Shown here: positions 20,900 to 31,500 of the stretch, one piece after another | Layout: each line of letters begins with the position of its first letter | How positions within the stretch are numbered: the first letter of the stretch is position 1 | Assembly: GCA_007644065.1 (NCBI GenBank) | Contig: VJWN01000041.1 | Span: 34,187-98,186, forward strand | Direction: 5' to 3' | From: Margaritispora aquatica | Lineage: Eukaryota; Ascomycota; Leotiomycetes; Helotiales; Discinellaceae | DNA length: 64,000 nucleotides | Made by a program: the position numbers and the translations under genes | The notes under the pieces: generated by a model | Seen by the model: only the letters and a program-made list of their open reading frames with translations | What the model was told of the DNA's origin: nothing | Database searches by the model: none

Positions 20900-23577
20900 T
20901 TACGGCGTATTGCCCATCCTTCCTGTATTCGTATGAAAGCCGTATAGTAAAGCTAAAAGGTTAACCGAGTAAAAGAGCGTGGTCTCCTTCCTTTGCAACA
21001 TAGAGGTGTTGTAGGACTCGAATCCCTCCGATCTCAAGCTCGACGTTTTCATATATGCCATTAAAGTAGGATGCCTCCCCGCTATACGGAATCATTATCA
21101 TACTATTATTCCGTCTAATTGCTAGTCTAACGGATGTTGCCAGCTCTCTGGTTATAACATTCATTTCCGCACCGGTATCTAGTAGCGAGAAGGTCGGGTA
21201 GCCGCCGTTCACTAACACTCTAGCTTTCGGGCTGTCCGTAAGAAGGAATGGCCTACCTTTTAGGGCATTTATATGACCTACTCTCTTTCCCGTTAGAGTG
21301 TCGTCGATAACTTCTGATCGTTTGAACAGTAACTCTCTAATCTCACTGGAAAGACCGATGAGCTCCTCTATAGAGATTTGTAACTCCCTACCTAGGACTC
21401 TGTTCAGTATCTCTTACGGGTCCGAGCGAGCTTTAAGGCGGTCCTCTAGAGTTTCTCTTTTCTTTCGTATTCTAGTAGTTTCTTCAACAACTTCCTTCTT
21501 TTGTTTACTAGTAGCTCGTGTACACGGAGCCTTAGGCTTGGTGTCCATTATCTCAATATCCTCTTCTTCTGAATCGGCATTACTTCTAACCTGGCTTCCT
21601 TTCGGCACTTTAGGTGATATATACTTCTTTTCTTCATTTCTCCGTTTCTTCATCACCTTTTTTGTATTCGTCTACTTGTCGTCCTTTGGATCCTTTTTCT
21701 TACTTCGGACAGCTCTTACCCCAGCGCCCTTAAGCCCCTCTGAGTCGGAGTCTTCTTTAGAACTTAACTTAGAGTCGACTTTATTGGATACCTAATACGC
21801 TCTTAGTACGTTATTATTGGACGGTTTCTGTATCACAGTCACTAGCTTCGGCGGCTCCTCTTCCTCCACGCGACTTAACTACTGTTGTGACTGCTGCTGC
21901 ATCCCCCCCATCCCTTCATACTGCTGTCTGTTAATGGGCTGCTAAGGCGAGGGGCCCTACCCTCTACTTCCTATCCGAAGGTTGTTTTGTTGTATAACTT
22001 GTTCTCTCTCGGTCGTACCTCTATACTTGAACATTACTCTTGCTCCCGGTGTGTACGGTCCGACTGCAATCTTATTTATATCATTTATATGGCAGTACCT
22101 CGCCTAGATGTCCTAGTGTAGCATTTCGTATTCCCTCTTAAAATGTCCTCGCCCTCCGTAGTAGTAGCATCTACTCGATCCCTGACTATTCCTGCTCATC
22201 ATTGCGTTGAGATTGGATACTAGGGTTTCCTAGGTTCGAGCGTCTTACTAGCTATAAGGCTATAGACCGCGGTACTGCCCTTAGGGGTAACCTTGATTTG
22301 CTACGCCGGGTACGGGAAATCTAAGTGTCTGCTGCTTTGGTATACCTTGTAGCACAGCAAGTAAGAGTTTCTATATTCCTTAGACAATGTCCGATAGCTA
22401 AGCTTCTACCCCGCGATCTACTTGTATAGGCTGAGGTACAACTAGCGGGGCTAACTTGAGGTCCAGAGCGACCGCCTCCCTTTTCTTTTAAGTTTGTTCA
22501 ACGAGCTTCTATATGTCCTTATCTACTACTCTTGTTCCTATAAAGTCTCGAACAGTTTTATTCGTTGTGTCAATATCGATAATAGTTTTAGCTATCTTAT
22601 CGAACTTGACCGTACTTGGCTACTCAGTTTTAACTTTATGCTTCCGAATAACTTTGTCTCGAATACACGTCGGGAGTCCGTTCAAAAACTATATTCCCCG
22701 CGTATATTTATCTAGGATTTACTTCTTAGTAAAGTGTTTAGAGATAGCCGTGAACTGTCTTACATACTGTCTCAAATCATCCGTGTCTTTACGCGGGGTG
22801 CTTGTAAATGTTTCAAGGAAGCGTCTTAAGAACATCTACTAAAATACGTCCTGATCTTTATATTCAGAGAGTAAGGCACTCTTGAAACTAAGCCAGTCCT
22901 TCAACCCATACTTAGGTATATTCTTGATGAATTGTCCGACAGTGGTTTCGTAGTATCGCGGCAGCCTCTTCGTTATCTTATTATCCCTAACTCTATGGTC
23001 TGTACATAGCTCTTCAAATCTGTCCAAAAACTCTGTCACATTCGCTCCATCGAAGTAGGGTGCTCTAGGAGCTCCCGCTAGCGGTATAGGTACGCGGAAG
23101 GTCACCATTCTACTCTGATCTCCTATAATTAACGTGTTCCTCAGCGCTTCCTTAGGCTCTTAACTTGGTTCTACTGATAATTCCTCGGTCCGATCGATCT
23201 CTCCTACTAGTATTTCTTCGAATAAGATATAACTCATCAACAAGTCGACTACCTTCTGTACCGTTTTTACTATCAATGCCCATGCACACAGCGTTGTCCA
23301 TACCGTCTCTATTAGTACCGTCTCTCCCAAGAGTAGGAGTTCTTCTCCCCTCTTCTTTTCTTCCTTCTCTTTTTCGTTCCTTTCCTTATTCTTTTCCTAA
23401 GTAGAGTATATATACTCCTTGTCTTTCCTTACCTTCGATTTATTTTATCCTAGCCTTCGTATTTTCCTACCTATATTCGCGATTCTAGGTAAGACATTAA
23501 TCTCCGCTCTCTTCCGTCCTCCCTACCTATCGTTTTCTGTATACTCTTTTATCGCCTCCTGTTCGTTTTCAACTACA
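20900..23577 (-). pseudogene. gag: Gypsy gag and aspartic protease, RIP-inactivated
   Basis: The frame is followable from about 23577. A Lys/Glu-rich stretch is followed by capsid-like sequence beginning RVPIPLAGAPRAPYFDGAN (about 23095), with FLDRFEELC and LPRYYETTVGQFI. This is typical of Gypsy Gag. A zinc knuckle lies near 22121-22175 and reads C-YYYGGRGH-FKREY. The second and fourth ligand cysteines of the CX2CX4HX4C motif are Tyr, as expected from TGC/TGT to TAC/TAT changes. A highly charged linker follows (KKRRNEEKK near 21650). The retropepsin domain has LLDTGAEMN at 21161-21190 and ALLLG near 20961. Stops are TAA/TAG. The protease is in the gag frame, while RT is in the -1 frame. The start codon is not certain. 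Confidence 0.85.
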
Positions 23578-23628
23578 AAAAACCGTAACTAGACTAGTAT
23601 GTATATAGATCCTTCCTATAAACAAAGC

Positions 23629-23644
23629 CTCTCGTCGGGCGCCA
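23629..23644 (-). other. tRNA primer binding site
   Basis: On the minus strand TGGCGCCCGACGAGAG begins one base after the 5' LTR end. TGG is the complement of a tRNA CCA tail, fixing the transcription direction. The priming tRNA was not assigned. Confidence 0.8.
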
Positions 23645-23645
23645 A

Positions 23646-23888
23646 TGTAAAGGCTACAAAACTACTGTGCTACAGGGGGAGTAGTGTGAGAGGATAGGGT
23701 AGCACTAGGTCTATAACGCTCTGGTCTAGCACGTCTAATACGTAGGAAAAAGGGCCCGTCACATTAGTTGGGAAAGAAGAAGATGATTTGCTATGTAATA
23801 TCGAGAGCTCCCTATAAAAGACCCATCCCATATCACGTGCCCTGATCAGCTAACAGATCAGGTGACCGGCCAGCCCTCAACCACTACA
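23646..23888 (-). repeat. Right LTR (5' LTR of the element), 243 bp
   Basis: Same length and ends as the left LTR and 237/243 identical. It contains a CACGTG site and an inverted repeat CCTGATC..GATCAGG (23841-23862). Confidence 0.95.
23811..23820 (-). promoter_or_regulatory. Candidate TATA box of the 5' LTR
   Basis: The minus strand reads CTTTTATAGG in the LTR, upstream of the PBS. The same decamer is in the left LTR at 10787-10796, untouched by RIP. Confidence 0.5.
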
Positions 23889-23892
23889 ATAT
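23889..23892. other. Right target-site duplication ATAT
   Basis: It directly follows the CA end of the right LTR and matches 10618-10621. Confidence 0.6.
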
Positions 23893-24134
23893 CTTTTTAA
23901 AAAGATTACGGTGTATGTTTCTAGTATCAGTTATATAATAAATCTCGCTACTAATATAAGAACGAGCTCTAGTGTCAAGAGTTTTATTTAGGAATAAGAG
24001 TAATTGTAAAAGTATAATATTTTGTTAGGGGATTTTTTCTCTAAGTATAAAACAATTTAAAGTATAAGTAATCCGATCTATAAACAATCTTAAATATAAG
24101 TAGTCCAAACCTCTAAATAACCCCGTATTCCGTA

Positions 24135-24185
24135 CACCCATCACCCATCACCTATCACCCATCACCCATCACCTATCACATCACT
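24135..24185. repeat. Heptamer tandem repeat CCCATCA
   Basis: Seven units of CCCATCA/CCTATCA. The CCTATCA units are C-to-T variants of CCCATCA at CpA. Confidence 0.8.
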
Positions 24186-24648
24186 GCCTATTCTGTCAAG
24201 TAAACGACATAATTTATATACTTAGAGACTTCGAGTTCGAAGTGAATCATAATTAAGTAAACACATGAAGTCTGGTTAGGCAATTCCAGACATATAGTAA
24301 CTATAAAATCGAACCTTTTTATCGTCGTCTACCTCGGGCGACTAGTATAGTATCGACATAGTATAAATGTCGTAATATATACTTCTCTTTATCTCAACAC
24401 CTTCTAGAGTCCCCTCCCCTAAAACTTAAGCCTGCTAATAACCCTCTTCCTCCTTAATACTATCCGCCTAGGCCTTAACCGTCCTGGCCTTCCTATTGAC
24501 TTTCTACTAAACAAGCTTCGAAATCTAGCGAGCATATCTCTTAGAAATATATATTCATTTTTAGATAACCTAGTTCATTTTTTCTTCGTTGATAAAAATA
24601 ATAAGGTACATCGTTGGACTATTGGTGATTAATTGTTATATAAGAGTG
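24186..24648. other. Intergenic, nothing recognised
   Basis: TA-rich sequence without gene or element signature. Confidence 0.4.
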
Positions 24649-24770
24649 TGAAGGTAGTACGTAGGTGGTGCGTATGAAGGTGGAGGTGTGAAGGTGTGTA
24701 TAGGTGGTGCGTATAAAGGTGTGTGCGCAGGTGCGTATAAAGGTATATTAAAGGAGATAAAGGTGGTATG
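24649..24770. repeat. Degenerate AGGTG/GTGCGTA-rich minisatellite
   Basis: Irregular repetition of AAGGTG, GGTGCGTA and TATAAAGGTGTG. Strand asymmetry is marked (G on plus, almost no C). Confidence 0.6.
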
Positions 24771-25430
24771 TTTTGGTAGCTGAGTATAATAAGAATAACT
24801 AGGAGAGACCTTACTATTTATATATATTCCAAGATAACAAGATCTAATTAAAAATAATAAGAATTGACGGCACTACTCTAGGCGTAAATAATCTAGCTAA
24901 GGCGACCAGATTCGATATAGTTAAACACCTGTTTATTTTACTTATAAAAACATAATAAATAAGTTAATTAATTAATAAAATAAAATCTATAAAATCTGAA
25001 CTATCTAAACTTTTCTTTTTACTCGACTAAAAAATTAATACTTCGAAATCAATACCTAATTTATCCCCTCCTATTATTTTCTTTATCCTCTTATCTCTAA
25101 GATAGTCTTCTATATTATTCAGCTACCGCTCTCCTATCTAACTAATCTATACTTATCCTACTTAAATTATTACTAATATTAATCTTATTAGCTACTATAG
25201 CTACTCTCCTACCGCGTGTATTTGAACTCCTACTCATGCTCCTATCTACTTTTCTCTGTTCCTTTCTCTGTCCCTTTACAGCTACTCCGCTTATCTTCGG
25301 ATCTCCTATACCACTTCTTATCGTGTTCTAAGATACTGTCTCGTTTCCTCCCTCGATTATCTTTTTTTCCTCGTTTGATTTCTAGTCTTTATAGCGCTTT
25401 TCTTACTTTATAGCTATATCGTAAATAGCT
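24771..25430. other. AT-rich region left of the J-domain remnant
   Basis: It may include the decayed C-terminal tail of the J-domain gene on the minus strand (readable to about 25200). No other feature was seen. Confidence 0.35.
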
Positions 25431-25439
25431 TTATCTACA

Positions 25440-27190
25440 ACTTTATAGCCCTATATACTTCGTAGCTTCGAACGCGTCTCCTATATAAATAGTAGTTTAT
25501 CTTTGTAATATAACTTACAAAAGACCTAAATATCTACTGTTACCTTAGTACTATCTTTTCTTTCTAATAGGAGAGAATCCTTAGGTCTCGGTTAGAGATA
25601 TTCAAGTGTAGTAGAAAATATATACTAGAGATCTAGGTCCTCTCTCTAAGCTATACCTATAATACTATGAAGTTTGATAGGGTCGATCTATAATTTTCTA
25701 CAAAGTCTGCTATCGGGGAGCCTTAGGTCTATCAAGTCGACAGCTGATGGTGGTCGCGATAGAGCATAATCCTTAGGCTTACGGATCCTCTAACTAGGTG
25801 TCTCCGTAGGACTAGAAGCGGTGACGTAAACATAATTACGTCCTTACTGTTTATAGAACTTAATGCGTATATCTTTCATTCTAGCATTATTGTATACTAT
25901 TTGAGGGCTCCAAAGTTCCTCGGGATCGAGAAGTGAAAGAGCTGAAGATATTAGTACGATATTACTTAGAGACATTAAAGTGTTTGGCGCTATCTTATGT
26001 CCTAGTAGTGCTTTTGTAACTAGTGTTGTAGTTACATTATTTAAAGTTAGAGTTATACTTTTTAAAGTTATAGTTATACCTTTTAGATCTTTCTTAGTAG
26101 TAATAGATATAATTTTTAGAGTTTTTAGGATAAGAGCTTCAATGGATTCTATTATGGTCTATAACTTAGAATATCCGCACTCTTTATTATTAAGTCTTAA
26201 ATTCGAGTCAAGCTCTTCGAGTTTAGTTAATACAGCTTTATTTTGAGGATCTACTACGAGGGCAAGGTAATAGGGTTTTGTAAATTAGTTATAGGATATA
26301 TACGTGTCGAAAGCGATACTAAGCTACTGGGAATCGATTCTATCCTTTTTATTTTGTACCTTAATTTGATTATTAAAGACTTTGAACTACTTAGAAAATT
26401 ATAGCTTTTCGACCTTGTTTAGTAGATTAACTAGTATTTCCTAGATAAGTGACGTAGCGAGTTTATAAATCTTTAAATAGGCCTTATTTAGCTTGTAAAT
26501 CATAATCTCCTCTTCCTCCTCCTACTCCTCCTCTTTATCCCTACTCTCTTTATCCCTAGACAAATATATACTTAAGTAAAACTTTTCTTAATATACGTCG
26601 AAGGTATCTTTACTTTCTAAGGCTTTAAACTTTTTTAGATCGTTATTATATTTTACTCTTTAGTTAGAATCTATTAAAACTTTATAAGCTTCTGTAATAA
26701 CTACTAATTATTTTAGTATTAATATCGATCTTATATTAAAAGAGAAAATAACTTACTTTTAAAAGCCTTCGTTACGTGTTTCTTATCTTTTCTATTCTTA
26801 TTAGAATAGGTTAATAAAGCTAGAGCCCTATACTATTTCTTAGCTTCGATAGTTGAAAAATCCTACTTAAGCCCGAGAACCTTGTAGTAATTATTCTTGT
26901 ACGTTAAAACGTGTTTAATAGTATCGTAACGGTTTTGCTTATTATACTTATAGGTTTTGGTATTAGTTAGTAGGGTGTTTTCTTTAGTTTCTAGGCTATT
27001 AATTAACCTTTCAGGATCTTGCTCGCTGTCGTTAGAGTGTAACTCGCCTATAGAGGTTGAAATAACGTCAAATATAGAGAGAGATATAGTAGATGCTATT
27101 TCGTATTTAGTTAAACGGGGTTTAGTAGTAGGAGCAAAGTTAAAAGGTACATTACTATTAAGCTTAAGAATTTATTATATTTATAGTTAT
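25440..27190 (-). pseudogene. J-domain (DnaJ/Hsp40-like) protein, RIP-inactivated
   Basis: Hsp40 proteins stimulate Hsp70 ATPase through the J-domain. The N-terminal leader is followed by NNYYKVLGLK near 26900-26870, then STIEAKK, YRALALLTYSNKN and KAFK (to about 26762). After a 53-nt intron comes TEAYKVLIDS (about 26690). This is helix I to helix IV of a J-domain. The signature HPD reads YSN, i.e. His to Tyr and Asp to Asn, both explained by C-to-T or G-to-A changes. The long C-terminal part (KLNKAYLKIYKLATSLI.., about 26500-25600) is not one I can name and resembles a fungal J-protein of about 500 residues. Stops are TAG/TAA at Gln-like positions. The plus-strand open frames here are shadows. 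Confidence 0.7.
26704..26756 (-). other. Predicted 53-nt intron in the J-domain gene
   Basis: GTAAGT donor, TACTAA branch-like element and TTAG acceptor. Removing it joins KAFK to the AYKVL helix in frame, as in intact J-domains. Confidence 0.65.
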
Positions 27191-27563
27191 AATATAAGGT
27201 AGTAGAAAAAGGTAATATATGGAAAAAGGTAGTATATTGAAAAAGGTAACATGTACAAAGAGAAGGTAAAACATAGATAGTTATTTTATTTTTCTATATA
27301 AATTTCTCTATATTAAAATAAATAGAATTTCTAAGCGTTAGCTAGGAGATATTAATAGTATCTAAGTGTCGGCTAGGCTTGGAAATATATAAGCTAACTA
27401 GAATAAAATTAGATAAAAGATTCTAATAAGACTCGTTATAAGTTCTTTTTTCGAGAATTATTCGGAAGAATAAAGGGCCGTACTACCTCGTTAAACGAAG
27501 CGATAGTTATATAATTATAGCTTCGCTATAGCTACGTGATTACCCATTAACGCCAATACCTTG
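27191..27563. other. Intergenic, nothing recognised
   Basis: TA-rich sequence; a short AAAAAGGTARYAT motif recurs about three times at 27205-27255. Confidence 0.4.
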
Positions 27564-27791
27564 CTTATATCCTAGAAAGTGTATAAGCTAGCTACGGTGT
27601 TGTTTCGAATGTTGGTCAGTCTTTATATCCTAGAAGGTATATAATCTGGCTACAGTATTGTTTCGAATATTAGTTAGTCTTTATATCTGAGAAGATGTAG
27701 AAGTTAGTTACGATAGATTTTTACTATTAGCTAGCCTTATATCCTAGAAGGTGCATAAGCTGGCTACGATAGATTTTCGGTTATTAGCGTT
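27564..27791. repeat. 57-bp tandem repeat, 4 copies
   Basis: Units start at 27564, 27621, 27679 and 27736 with CTTATATCCTAGAAGG, then TGGCTACG, and end in TTAGYTAG or similar. Copies differ mainly by transitions. Confidence 0.8.
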
Positions 27792-28918
27792 AGAAGTTAG
27801 AAGATAGCTATTACGACATTATTAGTTAAGAATAAGGTTAGGTATATTAAGATTTATATATAATTAGATATATTATACGCTCGTCTAAGTAGCGATTAAC
27901 CAAGTCCTTTACTTTCTAACCAAAGATCTCCTTATACTATTAATCTTAAATACTTCTAAGATCTATCTCTATCTTTAATATAAAACCAATAGTTTCCGTA
28001 ACAATAGCGTTAGTGCTTGTACTATTGTCGCTAGTTTTATCCTAACGTAGGTAGCGCTATCGAAGTAAGTAGAGCTCGTTGAACCGTTAACCTATATGTT
28101 TGTCTAACGAGAGTAGCCCGTATAGACCCGAGCCGACCCCGATTACGGAGATATAGGGAGACCCGGGGAAGTGGTAGCGATTCGCTATAGGTGTAGAACA
28201 GGGGCAGGAGCCGAGAAGGGCGGAGTGGACGTTAAGTATGCCTAAGGTAACAAGCTAGCCCTCTTACCTAATCTTCGACACTAGTACTCCGACAAGTACT
28301 ATACTGGCTCCGTCGGGTACGACATTGTCTCTGTTAAATACACTATCTCCGCTATAGCTACTATTAACAGTAGATAGAGGCTATCGATTTCAGGCTAAAG
28401 GGTTATTGTCCGTTGTTATCGCTCTCGTAGTTACCCTTTTCTATTTGTTGGTCTAAGATTCTATATCTATAATAGGGTATTAGTACCTAGGTATTAATAA
28501 AACCTGATTATTTTATATAAATTTATAATAAAATTTTTCGTTGTGTTTATCCCGTGACTATATGGACTACGCCTTTAATAAGCCTAAGAGTTAAGGTATT
28601 ATTATTAAATATAAAAAAAGAAAATACAATCCGCTATCTAATCTAGGCTTACAAAGATTTCGTAGACTGCGCCTAATATGCTGTAGACAGTGGTAAGGAA
28701 AACGGTAAAATTGGATATAGTAGGAATTAAAGTTCAGCAAGTAGTATAAGCGACCAAGACGGCGAACTTAATCTTGGACTCTTCTTAATCGAAGACACTA
28801 GTAGGAAATCTGATTCGTACTTCTGGTCTAAAGACTTAATAAGCTTATTCTAAAGAAAAAAAAGGTAATAAGTATACTACCTTATATATTTTATTATGTT
28901 ATGTCTTACAAGCTCTTA
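27792..28918. other. No gene recognised
   Basis: It includes a more GC-rich patch at about 28060-28260 without a coding frame that I can follow. Confidence 0.4.
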
Positions 28919-29107
28919 CTAACTAGGTAGCCATGTAGGATCCTTGGTTGTCTTCAACGTGTACCAACGACTATTCCTAAAAATGACTATATATAGCTTA
29001 GCGTTACAGACATGCTTCATTTTAAAGGCATTCTTTATTATTGTTTTCTTACGCCGTCGGAATACTTCGCCCTTATATCTCTTCCGGGTCCTTATAACAT
29101 TATACAC
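28919..29107 (-). CDS. Short MADS-box-like protein
   Basis: Uninterrupted 62-codon frame from ATG at 29105-29107. RRRKKTIIKNAFKMKHVCNA followed by LYIVIFRNSRWYTLKTT resembles the helix-strand core of MADS/SRF-type domains (basic helix, KKA.EL..LC, then a hydrophobic strand ending in G..Y). It ends in PTWLPS, matching the WPPS ending of short fungal MADS-like proteins. The stop is TAG, which could be natural or a RIP-converted Gln. The classical MADS N-terminal extension is replaced by RTRKRYKG. The second MADS-like ORF at 54453 is similar in layout. Activity is unknown; it may be a relic. Confidence 0.45.
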   Translation of the reverse strand: MYNVIRTRKRYKGEVFRRRKKTIIKNAFKMKHVCNAKLYIVIFRNSRWYTLKTTKDPTWLPS

Positions 29108-29436
29108 TACTTCTTCGATAGTCTATATACGTTCTATAACGATGATTATAAATTCGTAAGGGGTAGTAGAAATAAGGTACAAAAGGGGTACAAATAGTTT
29201 ATTCCTCTCTAAGGAAGAAATTAGTAGTAAGATTATATACGAGACAACGGGTGTCTAAACAGGTCGACGAGACTAGGACCCGGAGATCTAAGGCCTGCAG
29301 AGAATAGTAGCATAGCAGAGTTAACGAAACCTAGACCAGAGAGGCTAGGTAGAACAAGACAAAACTAGAACTAAGATTGCTATATCTGCCGTAGCAGTTT
29401 CTGTTTAGTAACTACTATACTCGACTTTATATAGCG
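29108..29436. other. Intergenic between MADS-like ORF and ferric reductase
   Basis: No feature seen; it should contain both divergent 5' regions. Confidence 0.4.
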
Positions 29437-31500
29437 ATGGAAGACATTTTTAAATTAATCAACTCGTCGAAGATAGCTCTTCCTATCGGGTACGTTATTA
29501 CTTTTAGGGTACTCTGTAGCTTATAGCTCATACTCCGTTTCTTTGCCTAGTTATCTAAGATAGTTGTTGTATAGATAGTCTTTTTCTTACTTAAGTATTT
29601 CGTTTATCCTTATCTTTTTAAAAGGCTTTTATTCTAGAATCCGATTACACGACTTTAAGCTTCGTCGTGGCTACTCTACGTATCTATTAATATTACTTGT
29701 ATAGCCATTAGTATCACTTCCTGGTCAGACTTTAGTAGACGTGTGGGCACGATGTCGATTGTAAACATTATCCCTCTTATTTGTAGCCCACGCCTGCTAC
29801 TTATAACGAAGATTCTAGGAATCTCTCTCTAAACTTAACACCGTATATATTGTTAGATTAGACAGACTACTATCTATTAAGTATTGATTTACTCTATCTT
29901 CTCTATAATACAGACTAAACCCTTTAAATAGATAGAGTTGAACTTATTAGGGGTTATTGTAAGCTACTATTCCTCTTAAGAGGATGAGAGGAACTGAATT
30001 GAACGTAACTTAGGCTAGCTCTGCCTTAAAGGTGCTCTTAATCCTTTCCTTAAATTTCGTTAGACGTTTGGCCTATAAGTTTTTCTTATGTTCGTATTTT
30101 ATCTTAATGGCGGCTGCTATTGCTACGATCTGGATTCACCTAGCTTCTAAGAAACCTGTTGGACGTCTTATTCTACAAATTACAATGGGTTTTTGGGTCT
30201 TAATTACTGTTATATATGGCATTCTATTTACGATACGTAATATTGTACGACGTAAATCTCTTACTATCGTCTAAATCATAAGTCTTCTAAACGTAATCCG
30301 TGTTAAGATTTAAGTACCGAGACTGTAGCAGGTTAAGGCTAGACAATATATACATTTAGTAATTCCTAGTACTAGGATTAGGTATACGTTCCAAAGCTAT
30401 CCGTTTATAATTACTTGGTAGTAGCGCGATAGTAATAGACTTACTATCTCCCTTCTTATTAAGCTAAGACGAGGCTTCACGGGAATTCTAGGTAGACTCT
30501 CGGGCGGAGATCGGCTAGCCTTAATCGACGGTCTATATGGTTTGGACTACGATCTTAGACAATTTAGGACGGTACTAATGTTCGTTACCGGGATTGGTAT
30601 TACTAGCTATCTCTCTTTCCTCAAAGAGATCCTAAGCGGATATAATAATTATATAGTTCGTACTCGCCGGGTAGTGCTGGTTTGGCAGCTTGACTAAGAG
30701 AGTAAGTTAATTAAAGTCGATATTTTATATAAATTAACGCTGTATAGCCTATCAGCAATGGATCAAGGAATAGATAGATAATATTATCGAGATGGACACG
30801 GGCTACGTAAGTACTAAAGCCTCGCGAATCTCACTTACCGATTAAGTTGTATAGATTCTTAAGATTAACTTATATATTCTTGTACGGAGTGTCCTCACGG
30901 CTGTAATCGATGTTCCAAATCTACCTGCTTAGCTGAAAGTTGCCGAAGTCGAGCTAGTCAAGTATAGTATACATAGTAGAATCGAAAAGAAGTTTCATTG
31001 ACTATAGGTTACGGACGTTCTAAGAGAGGAATTTGTATCCTGGAGGAGTGAGATAGCAGTTTCTGGTGGGGCTTTTACAAATGTACAAAGGTGCTTTCAA
31101 ATTTTACTAATAAGATATATAGTCTATACAAACAAAAGCCTTACGACTAAGATTCGGGGGGTAGTGTAGCGAGATATAGATAAAGGTATCCGGTTAGTGG
31201 AGTTGGATTTTAGTCCCTTGCTACGGGTATCCTCTCGCGTTAGAAAGTCGACGATAGACTTCTATTATAAAGGTCTTGTATAATATTAAGGGAGGACAGT
31301 TATTAGTATTACTATAGGGTAAGAATTATTAGTTAGATCTTAATATAGAAAGGTATAGGTAGATTAGCTAAAAAAATAGTAATAAGTTACTATAGCTATA
31401 GGAATTGTAATAAGTTTTATATTAGTTCGGATAGTTTGAATCACATTGGTAATTTTCTTTGGCTATCTATAAAAATTATAAGAACTAAGCTGCCGGATAG
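29437..31500 (+). pseudogene. Ferric reductase (FRE family), RIP-inactivated
   Basis: FRE proteins are plasma-membrane flavocytochromes that reduce Fe(III)/Cu(II) before uptake. ATG at 29437 opens a frame with several hydrophobic segments. TMSIVNIIPLI and LGISL are followed by a THHR-like heme region containing stops (29840-29870). The stretch 30032-30274 is uninterrupted and has RLAYKFFLCSYFILMAAAIA, where the heme His expected after the SH-type position is Tyr. The FAD-binding site reads FQSYPFIITW (about 30389-30420), with HPF as YPF. It is followed by two TAGs, RRGFTGIL, the LIDGLYG glycine motif and VLMFVTGIGIT (NAD(P)H-binding, 30575-30608). It fades after about 30720; LWSLFDQL-type sequence near 31540 may be the end. 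Stops are TAG/TAA. Confidence 0.85.

Larger units (their letters stand above)
10622..23888 (-). mobile_element. 13.27-kb Ty3/Gypsy LTR retrotransposon with three accessory genes
   Basis: Two 243-bp LTRs with TG..CA ends bound a 12.78-kb interior. Element orientation is minus: 5' LTR (23646-23888), PBS, gag, protease, RT, RNase H and integrase (down to 17188). Then come two opposite-strand genes (15987-16757 and 14010-15443), a sense-strand dioxygenase-like gene (13640-11038), the polypurine tract and the 3' LTR (10622-10864). The domain order PR-RT-RH-IN places it in Ty3/Gypsy. At 13.3 kb it is about twice the usual fungal Gypsy length, and the excess is the 6.1-kb cargo between integrase and 3' LTR. 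All genes carry TAA/TAG stops typical of RIP, so this copy cannot make its proteins. The interior is less TA-rich than the flanking DNA, suggesting a younger insertion. Confidence 0.93.

Noticed and set aside
21298..21795. Plus-strand frame of 165 codons
   Set aside because: Complement of the charged linker between Gag and protease; Ser/Leu-rich composition is typical of an antisense shadow of Glu/Lys-rich coding DNA.
24135..24185. CCCATCA array as telomere-like repeat
   Set aside because: Fungal telomeres are mostly TTAGGG; this heptamer is short, internal and shows ordinary C/T variation.
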